From Agelas oroides (lineage: Eukaryota; Porifera; Demospongiae; Agelasida; Agelasidae): a stretch of DNA of 64,000 nucleotides. The stretch is taken from positions 3,536,371 to 3,600,370 of the forward strand of contig OX422193.1 of the NCBI GenBank assembly GCA_949130485.1. The letters are read 5' to 3'. Both the position numbers and the translations under genes were made by a program. This document shows positions 10,757 through 22,820 of the stretch, piece after piece. A model generated the notes under the pieces. That model was not told where the DNA came from, did no database searches, and saw only the letters and a list, made by a program, of their open reading frames with translations. Within the stretch, counting starts at the first letter, position 1. Each line of letters opens with the position of its first letter.

Positions 10757-12415
10757 TCAGTTAAAGGCACTTGGAGCACGTAGAGCATCTATAAGTTCAT
10801 CTATTTTCGATCTTGTCACTCCGACCACTACATAAATGTGTACATACTGTCTCCATTCTCCATTAATGTGCAGCCAATGACCAGAAAGACAGTATTTTCT
10901 CAAGATACTCTCATTGGGTCGTTTGAAGCAAACTGCAAGGGAAGCTGGTGCACGCATTACCCAAAGGTCTTTCTGAATCTCAGCTTCTAATTCTTTTAGC
11001 TTCTTCTCTGCATAAAGTGCAGTTTCCTCTGCTTCCACTGCCATTTTCACTTGTTCATCATAGGAGTACATACTAATGTATGACCACAAGACTATTGCCG
11101 AGTGAGCATTTCGTGAACCAGTCAAAGTGAGATCAGGAGAATCAATGTACGTAATCTGTGCTTTCTCAGGAGGGCGCAATTGAAACTTGTTTTTCGATAT
11201 GTAGATACCACAGGGCCATGGGACACCGATCCACTTGTGCCCACTAGTCACAACTGAAGAGACAAAATCAAGTTGAAAATCAAAGACAGGAGGAGGATTT
11301 TGCTGCATGCAGCCATTTACATACGCCATTTGCAAGAAAGGGGCATAGGCTGCACCCAGAGCTCCGTCTACATGAAACCAAAAGCCTTTCCGAGTAAAAC
11401 TACCACTTGGGTTGGTCAAATCACCGATATAATGCTCTCGTTCATACATGCCATTTTTCTTAAGAATGGGAATAAGTGCTTCACCAGCAGACTGGACATC
11501 ATCGTACGCTCCTTTGAATGTTGTGCCATAGTTAAAGATAACAAGGATAGGGTGGCCTTTAGCTGAAAAGAAGTCAACCAATGCTTTCAACGCTTCAATA
11601 TCAATAATTCCAGGACCGGCATCTCCACCAACACAAGGAACAGCTAGTGGCCATTTACCACCCAAGGGGCACTCTCCAGGGTACCTTTGAGTACCAGTCT
11701 CATAGAACGTTGAGACAACCATTGCCTCCATTGCCTTCATGATAGAGTAGTGCGTTTCATCGGAGTAGAACGCAACTGGACAAAAAGCATTCGGATTGTC
11801 AGGAGGACACTCACACTGCTCATAGTGATAATTGGAGAGGGCACACTTGGAAATTTCTGAACTTCCGCCAACATATTTTCCAGAGAGGTAGTCACGTGCA
11901 TTCCACACAGCATAGAGATTGCCCTCAGTAGACCCCATGGTAAGAATGTAGCCCCAGTAGCTTTCAGGATCCTTTGGATCATGCGGCCATTTGGCATGCC
12001 AGAGTGATGCGTAGTAATCGAGAACATTGCGCTCCATCAACACTGTACTCAAACCATCGTAGCTGGGTCCGAAAGGATCACCACCATTGTTGAGGTGGGT
12101 GCTAAGGAACCCCTGTGCACACTCAGCGTGTGCAAATTGCCTGAAGTTGCACTGAAAACCCAGAACGTCCTTGACGGAAAGCTGTGCTGCTCTTGCTGTC
12201 TCAGCTAGCGTTTTAGTGCGTTGTTCTTCGCTTAAACCAGTGGATGGAACTTGATACCAGGAACTCGTGACAGTTTCTTGCTTGTAATCATAAGTTGTCA
12301 GCGGATCCCAGCTTGGAGGGGAAACTAACAACCGTCCACTTGGAGACTTTGCAAGGGGTGATAAGGATTCATCCCAAGACTTCTTTTCTGGTCCGTAGAG
12401 TACGTCGACACTCAT
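10757..12415 (-). CDS. PLP-dependent group II amino-acid decarboxylase, intronless
   Basis: Complete 552-residue frame from ATG at 12415. It removes the carboxylate of an amino acid, using pyridoxal phosphate, and yields an amine; cytosolic, with no signal peptide seen. The fold-type I motifs are in order: GSTEGN (161-166), the PLP-stacking His of ETHYS (His222), NYGTTFKGAYDD (295-306), HVDGALG with the pyridine-binding Asp (Asp350), and SGHKWIGVPWPCG with Schiff-base Lys394, followed by TGSRNAHSAIVLW. The SGHK...PCG and SRN.HSA blocks are closer to plant serine and bacterial histidine decarboxylases than to animal DDC/HDC/GAD. The N-terminus (about 90 residues) and total length exceed the roughly 480 residues of the plant enzymes. 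No introns, unlike its two host neighbours. A Mutator-like element begins 43 bp upstream. Fold and chemistry are clear; the substrate is not. Confidence 0.9.
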   Translation of the reverse strand: MSVDVLYGPEKKSWDESLSPLAKSPSGRLLVSPPSWDPLTTYDYKQETVTSSWYQVPSTGLSEEQRTKTLAETARAAQLSVKDVLGFQCNFRQFAHAECAQGFLSTHLNNGGDPFGPSYDGLSTVLMERNVLDYYASLWHAKWPHDPKDPESYWGYILTMGSTEGNLYAVWNARDYLSGKYVGGSSEISKCALSNYHYEQCECPPDNPNAFCPVAFYSDETHYSIMKAMEAMVVSTFYETGTQRYPGECPLGGKWPLAVPCVGGDAGPGIIDIEALKALVDFFSAKGHPILVIFNYGTTFKGAYDDVQSAGEALIPILKKNGMYEREHYIGDLTNPSGSFTRKGFWFHVDGALGAAYAPFLQMAYVNGCMQQNPPPVFDFQLDFVSSVVTSGHKWIGVPWPCGIYISKNKFQLRPPEKAQITYIDSPDLTLTGSRNAHSAIVLWSYISMYSYDEQVKMAVEAEETALYAEKKLKELEAEIQKDLWVMRAPASLAVCFKRPNESILRKYCLSGHWLHINGEWRQYVHIYVVVGVTRSKIDELIDALRAPSAFN

Positions 12416-12458
12416 TTCGGACTGTCGCGGCGTTCACACTAGCGGCAAATAAAAAAAA

Positions 12459-14491
12459 GGGTCGCGTAAGGTGCCGGGTGAAAGCCGCATCCGGTAGGTG
12501 GAGCTATGGGCGTGACCTATATCGTGTGACACATGAAGGATACACGTGCACCTGTTTGACATCTAGACATGACTGTTGTACTTTGACCTCGACTGCTGAC
12601 TTGCTTGCTTGGCAAGGGCCAAGGCACACAGCCAACTGTTCTACAGCACTTCCTAAGGTATCCAGTAGAGATTTATATGTGTACCAATGCATCAGACCTC
12701 ATAAAAACTCAGCAGGAGTCCAGCGGGTTGCATAAATCATGATCATGGCCTACTCTAGTACTAGGATTAACTAGTTCACTTAGTACTTCCAATTTCTCAG
12801 AGATGATAACAAAACGTGCATGTATTCCTGGTCAAGGGAGTAAATAGTCTCATGTCAAGCCATCTAGGCTCCCCAATGAAGAATAGCAGGTGCTTTGACT
12901 CAAATTCCTTGTCAAGAACGTATATGTCCAGCAAATTAAGAATGGAGCACTGATACAGTTCACTCTTTGTCACTATTGATTATACACTCCTTGATTTTGT
13001 TGGCCATCCGATATTCCAAGCATCCTATTGACAAGAATATTGAATTAAACCACCAGACTCAGAGATTGTGGATAAGCGTAATCTGGGGACTGACATCACT
13101 ACTTGTAGCCACTTTGATTGATGCTCAAGCCTTCTGCTATCAGTGACAGCTATAAATCATACCCATTTCTCTGTACTACTCCTAAGAAACGTGTAGTCAC
13201 ATGGTTGTTGGATGCAAACAGTTCGTTGATTTTTAGTTTCTCATCAAGTGTTTTATCTGCACCCAATGCGGGTGGGCAGCTTATTCTTAGCCGACAGATA
13301 TTTCTCACCGAAGAACTCAACAAAAATGATGTCAGGAGGATCAATGCTCATATACGCTGTTGTAGAAGAGCTCTTTCGATGCTGTGGAGTAGAGAGACAC
13401 GTTTGTTGGCATTGTGTTCATTGCTACGCTTATCCGGTAGTACTACTACGTCGTTAGTATCTTATATGAAAAAAGAAATAACGGTGATATACTCTATCTC
13501 AGAAATCCATGCAGGTGGCTGATGAGAAACTAATAATCTTACATGGCCATAAAAAGCAGTCAGGCAGGTCAGGTTAGGCCTAAGCAATTTTATGCAGACC
13601 AAACATGCACATGAGCACTTTGATATAAGCTAGTAAGAATGACAATTTCTCCATTATTTGACACAAAACTATTTACTTCCTTGATCAGGAATACATGTTG
13701 TCTAACAAGCCACACCCTTCGCAAAGAGAGGAAGGGTCTGGTCACGATACAACCATTGAGTTGTCAGCAAGGAACGCAATTATCGAATGCATGCAGCAGT
13801 TAAATAATAAGATGCTGACATCTGCTTAGCTAGGAGGAGGCTACTGCTTAACATGCGACATAATTGTGCTCCATGACAATGGATGCGACCTACAAAGAGT
13901 GCAGATCTGATTGGTCACATCAAGTTTCTGCCATGGCAACAACTCTATGGTTGCAGTGTGACCAGACCCTTCCTCTCTGTGAAGGGTGTGGCTTGCGAGA
14001 CTAGAAGACATGCACGTTTTTATTTTTATCGTCTCTGAGAAGGTGGAAGTACTTAGTGAATTAGTTAATCCTATCAATATCACCAACCAATAAAACACAG
14101 GCCTGTCGCCCCAGGATGGAGAGCCTCAAGAACTTCAGTAGCTATGTGTACATGTACCAGAGTAGGTCATTATTACTTAAATTTATGCAATTCAAATAGA
14201 CTCCTGCTGAGTTTTATGTCAACTTATGAATTCTGATGCATTGGTATACTTGTATTAAAATCTCTACTGAATACCTTAGCCTGGCTTAAGAAGAGCTGCA
14301 GAACAGTTGGCTGTGGGCCTTGCCAAGCAAGCAGCAGTCGATGTCAAAGTACAACAGTCATGCAAAGCCAGCGCAATGACACGATGTAACAGCTACAGCC
14401 CTTCGCTTCACATGTCATCATGACGTAATCTAGGTCGCGCCCTTAGCTCCACCCACCGGATGCGGCTTTCACCCGGCACCTTACGCGACCC
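12459..14491. mobile_element. Mutator-like foldback element 2 (long TIRs, 10-bp TSD)
   Basis: Starts GGGTCGCGTAAGGTGCCGG and ends CCGGCACCTTACGCGACCC, the same termini as the element at 2268. The terminal inverted repeats run about 265-290 bp (12459-12722 and 14205-14491). It is flanked by ATAAAAAAAA at 12449-12458 and 14492-14501. The centre encodes nothing I recognise. Its left edge is 43 bp from the decarboxylase ATG, so it must interrupt that gene's promoter or 5' leader. Confidence 0.75.
13700..14003. mobile_element. Foldback MITE nested in Mutator-like element 2
   Basis: The left arm AACAAGCCACACCCTTCGC pairs with the right arm AGGGTGTGGCTTGCGAGACTA, and the inner arms with GAAGGGTCTGGTCAC. 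The left end is slightly worn. Same broad family as 2909-3285. Confidence 0.6.
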
Positions 14492-14501
14492 ATAAAAAAA
14501 A

Positions 14502-14943
14502 ATCATTAGGAAACTTTGACCTTATAATTGCTCACCAGACGTGCGCGCGCCGCGACTGAACTCCATTTTTCTCGTTCCAGTCTGCGCAATGCGACTGGGT
14601 TCGAAATTATAATGACTGCATGTGAATGCATGGTAGAATGGCTAGTACAGGGTTAGAAAATACTTTTGCGTTACAGTGCATTTTCATACTCCAAGTATCA
14701 CAGCTTAATTCACTGACACTGAGTTTAGCATTGCTATTATTCCAGTTTGTGCATGAAATGCATATGTCACGCAACCAGAAGGAACTGTTTTGCCTGATGA
14801 GCACACTACAGAGTCTTGTACTTCAGTGTGATTAATATCCTTCTCTACCTCCAACACAGTTGCACAAAGGTCAGAAATGTTTGATTTAAAAAGTGCTGCA
14901 ATGTCATGATTCTTACAGAACAATTTTTGCTCTCAGCTACCAA
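14502..14943. other. nothing recognised
   Basis: Intergenic sequence. No exon, repeat end or RNA gene seen. Confidence 0.4.
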
Positions 14944-15305
14944 GGGGGTAGGACAAGCTCACAAGCACTCAGCAATCTGATGATGCAATGCAGTAAAATC
15001 CATGGGCTGCAGCCCTTATTAAATGCTTTTTAGGCAGTCTTGGAAAGTAGTTGGCCGCACTAAAGCTAAAACATGCACTTTGGTTTGCTGTTGCGATCCA
15101 GTTTTCTCAGCAGGAATTTCTTCGGCTTTCTGACAATGTAGGGATGTTCTACCCTTAAAAAGTGTTCCAAGCATTGATCCCATTGATCCCCTGGCAAACT
15201 TGGATGCTACGAGCGCTTACTTGTTTAATCTCTGCAAATCCCTGTGAACTTTCCACATACCTAAGAATGGAATGTAAATTTTCACGTGAGTTTGTCCTCC
15301 CCCCT
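14944..15305. mobile_element. MITE with AGGACAAGCTC termini, copy 1
   Basis: The left end GGGGGTAGGACAAGCTC and the right end GAGTTTGTCCTCCCCCC are inverted. The interior is about 85-90% like 20865-21295 by eye (shared GACAATGTAGGGATGTTCTA and ACTTGGATGCTACGAG). Non-coding. Confidence 0.6.
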
Positions 15306-16953
15306 CAACTCATTCCCACACAAGAGCCTGGGAATGAGGCTACAGGGTACAAGGATGCCAGGAGGATACAATGAATTACTGGTACAAACATTTCAGATTG
15401 ATTTCATGTCAGAAATTTTTATATGGATTAAGGTAAATCTGCTGCACATTGATATAGCAGTATATGAAACAGAGCAAAAATGTGTCATTAGCACATTAAA
15501 TTTCTTGCACAGTGGAAGTAAAGCAAAAGAAAGTTTGTGTGGGGCTAGGTACATTTGTATAAATGCTTTCCATTATGGCCAAAATTTATGAGGAGCTGTG
15601 ATCAAATTCAAATACAAAATTCCTAAATTTAGAGTCTACCTCTTATTCTGTAATTTGCTTACATGGTTTAATATAACACTGGGATCACTTCCAAGACTGT
15701 ACATTTAGTAGCCCATGTACTCCACAGTTCTGCGACAAATATAGCTAGCACAACACATAGTCAGATAGACTTGACAATGCCTGAATACCCTTTTCGTTGT
15801 ACCCTCACCGTTTGGAATCATGTCCATGTCTGAAAGTAGCTACCCAGCAGCAGATCAACTAGCTAAGGAAACTTCTATAATTATAGGCCTCAATGGTTAA
15901 CAAAAAGTCGGATGCAGATTAGCGTCTTCTGGCTTCAAAAACTAAAACTGACGATTTCGGAACTAGGGCAGTGCAGGTGTGGGTCAGTGCATTGGAGTAG
16001 ACATGCCCACACAATTCATTGGAACGAAAAGTTGGAATGTGACTACTTTGCATTCGTTTAGCCTTGTTCCCAGGCCTTCCCTGGCTCCAGTTTTTGGTTA
16101 CATATTGGAAAAGCAAGCAAGTACATTACAGGTATTACAAAAACAGCCTTCACCATACATTACACTAAGCCCCTAGGACACGACCTAAGGACCCACGTGA
16201 GCCTTTCATACTTGGTTAGGACATACATGTACATGCAGAGACTTAGCTGTGGACCCAGAAGGTCTTTGTCAGCAAACATCAAGACACTAAATTATGTAAC
16301 TGCTATTTATCTCCCTAGCAGGAAGTGATCTGTGGGGTTTGCCCATGCAATACCATGACCATGTAGCTATACATTCGTAGCTATGTAATATAGGTGTGGG
16401 TGTTGTTGAACAGACAGCTATTTTCCAGACATAAGTGATGTAAGGTAGCAGCGGCATGTACCACACAATGTTAACATTCACATGCATGTAGCAAACATTG
16501 ACAACTTCAAGGTCAACTGGTAAAACAAAATTGACCCATTTCATCTAAATTGAACTGATAGTCATAATATGTAAGTAACTGGGTTCTACCATTCCACTAC
16601 CTTCTGATATCTACTTCAATCTTTGTACCACACACAATTTCTGCATGGAATTCACTGCACCAAAAACATGTAACTGCTCCATCTGTTTCTGCTTTCAAAT
16701 ACTACTTTAATTATAATTATTAAAGTTATGCTTATTTATTGCCACTCCACCCACACCCTAATCTATTTTGTAATAGGTGCACACTCGAATAGCTCATGCT
16801 ATTGTGTATCCTTTGCTCAGCATAAATGTTTCAGGCTTTGCCAGTATGTTGACCTTTGCTTTCATGCATTATCCCTACCCTGTTTGCATACTTTTTGGCA
16901 TGCCATCCTTACATCTTTTTACATTTTTAATGTTTTTTTTAAGTCTTGTCCAA
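15306..16953. other. intergenic, nothing coding recognised
   Basis: Half of a TAGCCTTGTTCCCAGGCC MITE lies near 16060-16090. A segment at about 16868-16932 recurs at about 48652-48716 (shared CATCCTTACATCTT-like text). Otherwise no feature is seen. Confidence 0.4.
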
Positions 16954-17170
16954 GGATCAGAAGGTGTAGTTGCTTTTGCTAGTATGCTTAAGAAAAATCA
17001 GTGTCTAAAGACACTAGACCTCAGTGATGACAGTGTTGGTGTTGAGGGTGCCTTTGAACTGATTGAGAGCCTGAAACACAAATGCAATACTGGAGAAACT
17101 TGAGCTTTTAGAGCAATGCAAACCACTCTCGTTTTCTACACAAGACAAAACACTGCAAGATCGTGTCAAA
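16954..17170 (+). pseudogene. Leucine-rich-repeat fragment (ribonuclease-inhibitor/NLR type)
   Basis: The peptide GVVAFASMLKKNQCLKTLDL, then SDDSVGVEGAFELIESL, has the spacing of an RI-type LRR unit (helix, then LxxLDLSDN-like strand). One base shift near 17090 restores further LRR-like text (LEKLELLEQC). No adjacent NACHT, DEATH or other LRR exon is seen in the window. Probably a stranded or decayed exon of an NLR-like or LRR gene. Confidence 0.5.
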
Positions 17171-17982
17171 TTTTCTTGCTAACCACTCCCTAAGTTAACT
17201 CATTCCACAACACATATCCACCACACAAACACTCTCCTGTTGGTTTCCATGACAACAAGAGCTGTACAGTGTACACTGTAACATCTCTTACCACAAGGAG
17301 ATTGAAGTCTCCCACGACAGCCCTCTGATTCCCTCCTGAGCGATCCTAGAAATCCCTTACTTCCAGTTCTTCTTGTGCATGCAGTGCGAGTGAACAACCT
17401 CAAGACCTGCCATACTCTCATCCAGGGAGGAGCTGTGTCGATTCGTGCTTACTTGTATCCTTGGCAATGAAGGTAGTGAGTGTTTAATTGCTCCTCAACT
17501 TCCTCTAGCACTTTGTGGTTACCAGCCAGGCCATACTGAATGTTCTTCTGTCAACTTTACTGTGTCCACAAACTCATGGTGCATACAGCCATTAGTATTG
17601 TGAGCTCACATGCTTATGTTGTGTGTGTATACATGCACACAGACACAATATGTATGGTGGAAATATAGGCTCGCTTATGTTGTGTGTGTATACATGCACA
17701 CGGACACACAGCTGTACTGTATATCCAGTAGTGATGTCGAACACTGGTACCAATATGTATGTTCGAAATATGCGTTCACTCGTTCCCTAGCCTCACCTGC
17801 TTATTATGCTTCAGTTGTGTTGCAAATAATAACAAGAAGCTGAAGAGCAGCAAAAACTGGGAAGGCCCCCAGGATCATTCATCACATGAATGATGTCATG
17901 GTGGATGTGACGTGAATATGGGGGAGGTGCTCAACTTCAACTAATGAGCTAGATCATGAGTTTGAGCGTTCTGCTGCTAGTT
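17171..17982. other. intergenic with a short tandem duplication
   Basis: About 17609-17648 and 17673-17712 repeat the text GCTTATGTTGTGTGTGTATA plus CATGCACAC. No gene seen. Confidence 0.4.
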
Positions 17983-18072
17983 TAGTCTCGGTCCCAGACC
18001 AAAACCAACACCAGTATCGCGTGGTATATTGGAAGCGATATACACGCCTGATGAGGTCTGGGGATGAGACTA
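17983..18072. mobile_element. 90-bp TAGTCTCG MITE with perfect 9-bp TSD
   Basis: Starts TAGTCTCGGTCCCAGACC and ends GGTCTGGGGATGAGACTA. It is flanked by CTGCTAGTT at 17974-17982 and 18073-18081. Clean insertion of the Mutator-type MITE family. Confidence 0.8.
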
Positions 18073-18577
18073 CTGCTAGTTAGGACTTTGTGTGGTCAAA
18101 AGTACTCAGCTTGATCAGCTCACTTTCAAGCTTAGTGTATCAGCGTGATAATGATCAAGGATCGATGAAAATGGAGTTTATGCTTTCATTGTCCCCTACT
18201 GAAGCAGTATCAGCGTTCACTCTACCTTAGTTGTATTGTGGCATACTCTGTTGCATTGCTCTGCCAACTTAGAGCATGTCAGGTGTGACCCTCCTCCAGG
18301 TCCATTCTCATAAGGTTCCATATCTTCCATACCACCGTATTGACTTCCACTGTCACTGGTGAATTGGCTGTCATGAGAAACACTGAGACAATAGTCTCCT
18401 GAGAGGTTGGATCAGTGACTGTGTGAAATATCCACCATGACAAAGCTGCAGACAGGTTTGCAGTGTTTGTATCACCCCCATCTCTCAGTGGTTATGTTTC
18501 AAAGTCAGATTAATTTTAGAAGCAGAAGTTGTTGTGTAAAGTGGGGGAGCTTCAACACCTACTGGGACATCATTGTC
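18073..18577. other. nothing recognised
   Basis: Intergenic sequence without visible exon or repeat ends. Confidence 0.35.
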
Positions 18578-19095
18578 ACAATGCAGGGTCGTAGCCACCG
18601 GTCCGGTTAGTCCGGTTTCAACCGGACCACTTTTTCCCTCACCCATGGCTTGCTTGGCGTCGCCAAATAGGCCAATGCTCGGCAAACGCCCATGGCACGC
18701 ACACAGCGTGGTGACATGTTGCAACATAATACGAGATGGCTGCGAACAGTGCGAAAGACCGAGTCTTCCAACAATTTTCCGTTCTACCAACCGGACGATC
18801 TGCGAAGGGTGCATGTGGCTTGTGAGATTAGCGAACGATCAGAAAGTCGAAACCATGCAGTGCTATATGGCGCAACGGGCAGAAAGGGTAGATGTTCATG
18901 CATGTAAAACTCTGTCGTCTGGCCTCCGAGAAGCATCGTTTTGGCCCAAAAATGGTCTCAGAAGCAACCTCATAGCCTTTAAATTCTAAAAATTTTTTGG
19001 GGGGGCATGCCCCCAGACCCCCCTAGCTGTTGCGTGCTTACGCACGCACCACTAACCTGACCACTCCAAATTTGATGGCTACAGCCCTGCATTGT
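18578..19095. mobile_element. TIR element, CAGGG(T/C)CGTAGCCA ends
   Basis: ACAATGCAGGGTCGTAGCCA at the left and TGGCTACAGCCCTGCATTGT at the right are inverted. Near the right end is the GGGGGGCATGCCCCCAGACC motif typical of this group (also near 20845, 25770 and 44285). No transposase. Confidence 0.6.
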
Positions 19096-20864
19096 CCCTA
19101 TACACACTCACAGATTAAGTCCCACTTTGTGCGTAGCTGAATTTGGCAGGGCATTTGTAGCGAAATGAGATATTTTGATATGATTAAAAACACTGGCCTT
19201 CAGGTAAGTACCCGTTCTGATCATCGCATGACTACGGGTTTCAGTCTGAAACTTCTTTCTCTAGGTACTCTGCAGCTCAAGACATAAATGTAAATATCAT
19301 CATCTGTTACACAAATCATATGGATTTGAGTACGTAAGGTGTGGCATTTGTAACTACATCAAGTGTATATGCTAATTGCGACATATATATATATATAGTG
19401 CTTTGGTTAATTCAATCTTGATTCTGATCAAGTTTTGCGAAAATCTTACTTATTGTCTGGATGTGGTGCACACAGCTGTCATGTTAAATGAAGGATGTAA
19501 CTACCTAAGCTTTATGCTCCACCCACAGTCACAAAATTTCAGAAAGGCATATTAATTTTGTCAATATTGTACAGGAGTTATATAGCACGTGCATGCATGC
19601 ATGATGTTACAAGTGTCTCTAAACTGCCATACAGTTCTAGTCTTTCAGTGTGAATTACAACTTTGATAGCAAAGCATGATCACATTTTGTTGCTTCTCTT
19701 AAATTTAAAGCATTTCTGAACCACAGTTACAGTGACCAACACCAGAGCCTGCAGTGATCAAAGGAAGGGTGGTTTGCAATCGATTCAAAACTCACAAATA
19801 TCTGGGACTGTCATCAGATGTCAGAGTGTTCCTAACATACTCAGACATATCCTGGGATGTCCCCCTAATCATGCCCTTCCTTGAAGTCCTGGGTTGTCCC
19901 CAAGATGTCCCCTCTGGTAACATGGCTACATGCATTCTTGTAGTCCTAGGTGACTAAAAGTTCTTGGATGTCCCTGGACTTCCCTTCTGGTAACATGGGT
20001 ACACTCCCATAGTCCCAGGTCACTAATGTCCTGGGATGTCCCCAGGACTTCTTGGAATGTCCACTCTGGTAACATGTAGCCTTGTCCCCAGGCCCCGCCC
20101 GAAAAACCGGGAAAAGGGCCTGGACACAGTTGCAAAAATTCCCATATATGCATGCTGTGTCAGCAGTCTTCATTTGTAGTAGATGAATAATCACGTTTGT
20201 CTATTAGATTACTAAATTCTTGACCACATGAACCTAGTAGTCTCGTTCCAAGACTGTTTAAAATGGGAACAAGGCTAGCAGACTTTTATAGGCCTCAAAA
20301 TCCAGATTTAGGTTTCGCTTGACAGGCTACTACTGTCACCTCCCTAAATAATTAGTCCCTAGTCGCTTCATTCTAGAGCAAACGTTTCAATTTCCCTACA
20401 GAGTCATTCTCAGTATATTATGTCAAAAAATTAGGTGTTATATGATAAAACCGAGGGAGAAATTTCACATTGAAAAAGAATGCCTATCCTTTGTGCGGAC
20501 CTATTAGAGGGCTAGAGCTGACCAGTAACAGGGGCAGTTAATAGGCACATACATGATTAGCTTAGACCCAAAGTACAGTTATTGTCTGAGGCTTGGAGGT
20601 ATAATACTGGGGTGGTGCCTCCATGTATTGGCCCATGCAGTTCAAGTCAAGTCATGTCTAGTCAAGACAGAGTAACTTGATGTGGATGGGTTGGGAACAT
20701 GGGTGGCCTGGAAAATGTTTGTAAATCATAGTTGGCCTGGCTTGAATCTGCAATCTCCATACTGATAGAAATATTCCAGTGGCTGCTTTGTTTATAAAAT
20801 GACCTCAGAAGCAATCGCAACACCTAATTTAAAATTTTTCTGGGAGGGCATACCCCCAGACCAG
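19096..20864. other. intergenic with degenerate tandem repeat
   Basis: About 19840-20070 holds a degenerate array of CCTGGGATGTCCCC and GGTAACATG(G/T) units. A short AT run lies at 19382-19398. About 20240-20280 is a small hairpin with TAGTCTCGTTCC/GGAACAAGGCTA ends. No gene seen. Confidence 0.45.
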
Positions 20865-21295
20865 GGGGGGCAGGACAAGCTCACGTGCACTCAGATATCT
20901 GATGATGTAATGCCTAGTGAAATCGTCTGATTCCATGCGCTGCAGCCTTTATTGAGTACTTTTTGTGCAGTTTTAGAGAGTAGTTTGCCGTGCTAAAGCT
21001 AAATATGTACTTTGGTTTCCTGCTGCAATCGGTAACATGCTTTTCTCAGCATGGAAGGTGAGCTCATCCATATCCAGGGATTTCTCCAACTTTCTGACAA
21101 TGTAGGGATGTTCTACCCTTAGAACAAAAGTGTTTCAAGCATTGAACCCCATTGAACCCCGGCAAACTTGGATGCTACGAGTGCTTACTTGTTTAATCTC
21201 TGTAAATCTCCGTGAACTTTCCGCATACCTAAGAATGGAATGTGATTTTTTCACATGCTTCTTAGAGCTTGTCCTACCCCCCCCCCCCCCCCCCC
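20865..21295. mobile_element. MITE with AGGACAAGCTC termini, copy 2
   Basis: GGGGGGCAGGACAAGCTC at the left and GAGCTTGTCCTACCCCCC at the right. The right end runs into a C homopolymer (about 21277-21295), which is a place to distrust length. Same family and orientation as 14944-15305. Confidence 0.6.
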
Positions 21296-22820
21296 TGCCC
21301 CCAGACCTCCTTAGCTACTGTTTGCTTATGGATTAGCCTTGTACCCAGTCGGGCTCGAACGACTAGGGAATTTCCCTAGTCGACTAATCAGCCAGCAGTT
21401 TTTACAACTACTTGACTAATTGAGTACTGACAGGAAGTAAGCTCCTCCAGTTGCACACTGTACATGACAACAGAAACCATACATTATTCTACTTAAGAGT
21501 CAACTTTCAAGTCCATATTCTTGTTAAAAATACAAGCATATCTACATGCTCAGGGCTAAGACTAGCCCTTAGGCGAGACACAACAAGTCCAGCTACAGAG
21601 AACACACGCTCTGCTGGTGTAGATGTTGCTGTGATGGCCAGGTACTTCCTTGCCAGTCCCGCTAACAAAGGAAATCTGTGTCCATTAACTTTCCACCAGT
21701 CGAGGGGAGATGAATCTCGAGGAGACTGTTCCTGTTTAAAGTAGTTTTCAACTTCATCCTGCACAGGATCGGAACTGTCACCGCTACTGGCTGGTGAGTC
21801 ACTTCCTAAAAGCAAATCCGAGGCTTTCGGCCTAGAGTCTGACTCCTTTTCGGTTGTTAGCTCCTGCTGCTGCTGCTGCTCTGTGTCTGCCATTTCTTGA
21901 CAAGCCAGGTCAGTGATGGCCATCTGTAGGTCTAGACACTGATGAGACTCAAGGAATTTAGCCTGCTTAAACCGTGGATCTAAGCATACAGCCACCAAAT
22001 CACTGCCAGGACTGGTAGGATCAATGCTATTTAGGCTCCACCTACTTCTGAGCTCCTTAGAAATGGCACATTTACACTGGTGAATTGCAGGAGAGTCCTC
22101 TTCTGTTACCTCCATTGATCTTGTGAGGCCGTGGACAATTGACTGGAGTGCAGAAATAGATACATTGTACTCAGCACTCAAGAACGTTGTAGCTACTTGT
22201 AAGACATGTAAAACAGGCTTTAGCTCAGCTAACAGGTTCCACTGTTCTGATGTAAGATCCAGGGAATGATCACTGTACTTTGTTACTGATGGATCAGAAA
22301 GAACAGCTGTAACTGGCCAGCACTGCTCAAGAAGGAGTTCAATCAGAAAGTAGGTGCTATTCCACCGTGTAGCAACATCCTGTACCAAATTGTGTTGTTC
22401 ATGTAGCTTGCATCTGCTCCTGCCTTTTCCTCAAGGCAGTGTTAGCGACTTCACTTTTTCGAAAATGTGTTACCAGGCGGCGAGCAGCAGCAATGGCTAT
22501 TTCAATGGATCTGATTTCCAGCCCTGCCTTGACACACAACTGAAGTGTATGCCCAGCACGTGCTTCAGTGTACCACCCATACTTGTCATGAAGTAGTTGT
22601 CCAGCAAGACGGATGTTAGAACCACTATCGCGGACAAAAGCACTCACGTTATCCGTGCTAATACTAAAAGTAGCAAGCATTTCTTTAGTGATGTTTTCAC
22701 CAGTATGTCGATCAGTGAGAGGTTTAGTTCTAAGTAAAATACTGCACACATCCCACTCACTAGATAAAAAGTGCACAGTCAGGGTGAGGTAAGCATGAGT
22801 AGTAAAATACTGGTCCATGG

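Noticed and set aside
11273-12027. Extra frames inside the decarboxylase
   Set aside because: Shadows of the 552-residue frame.
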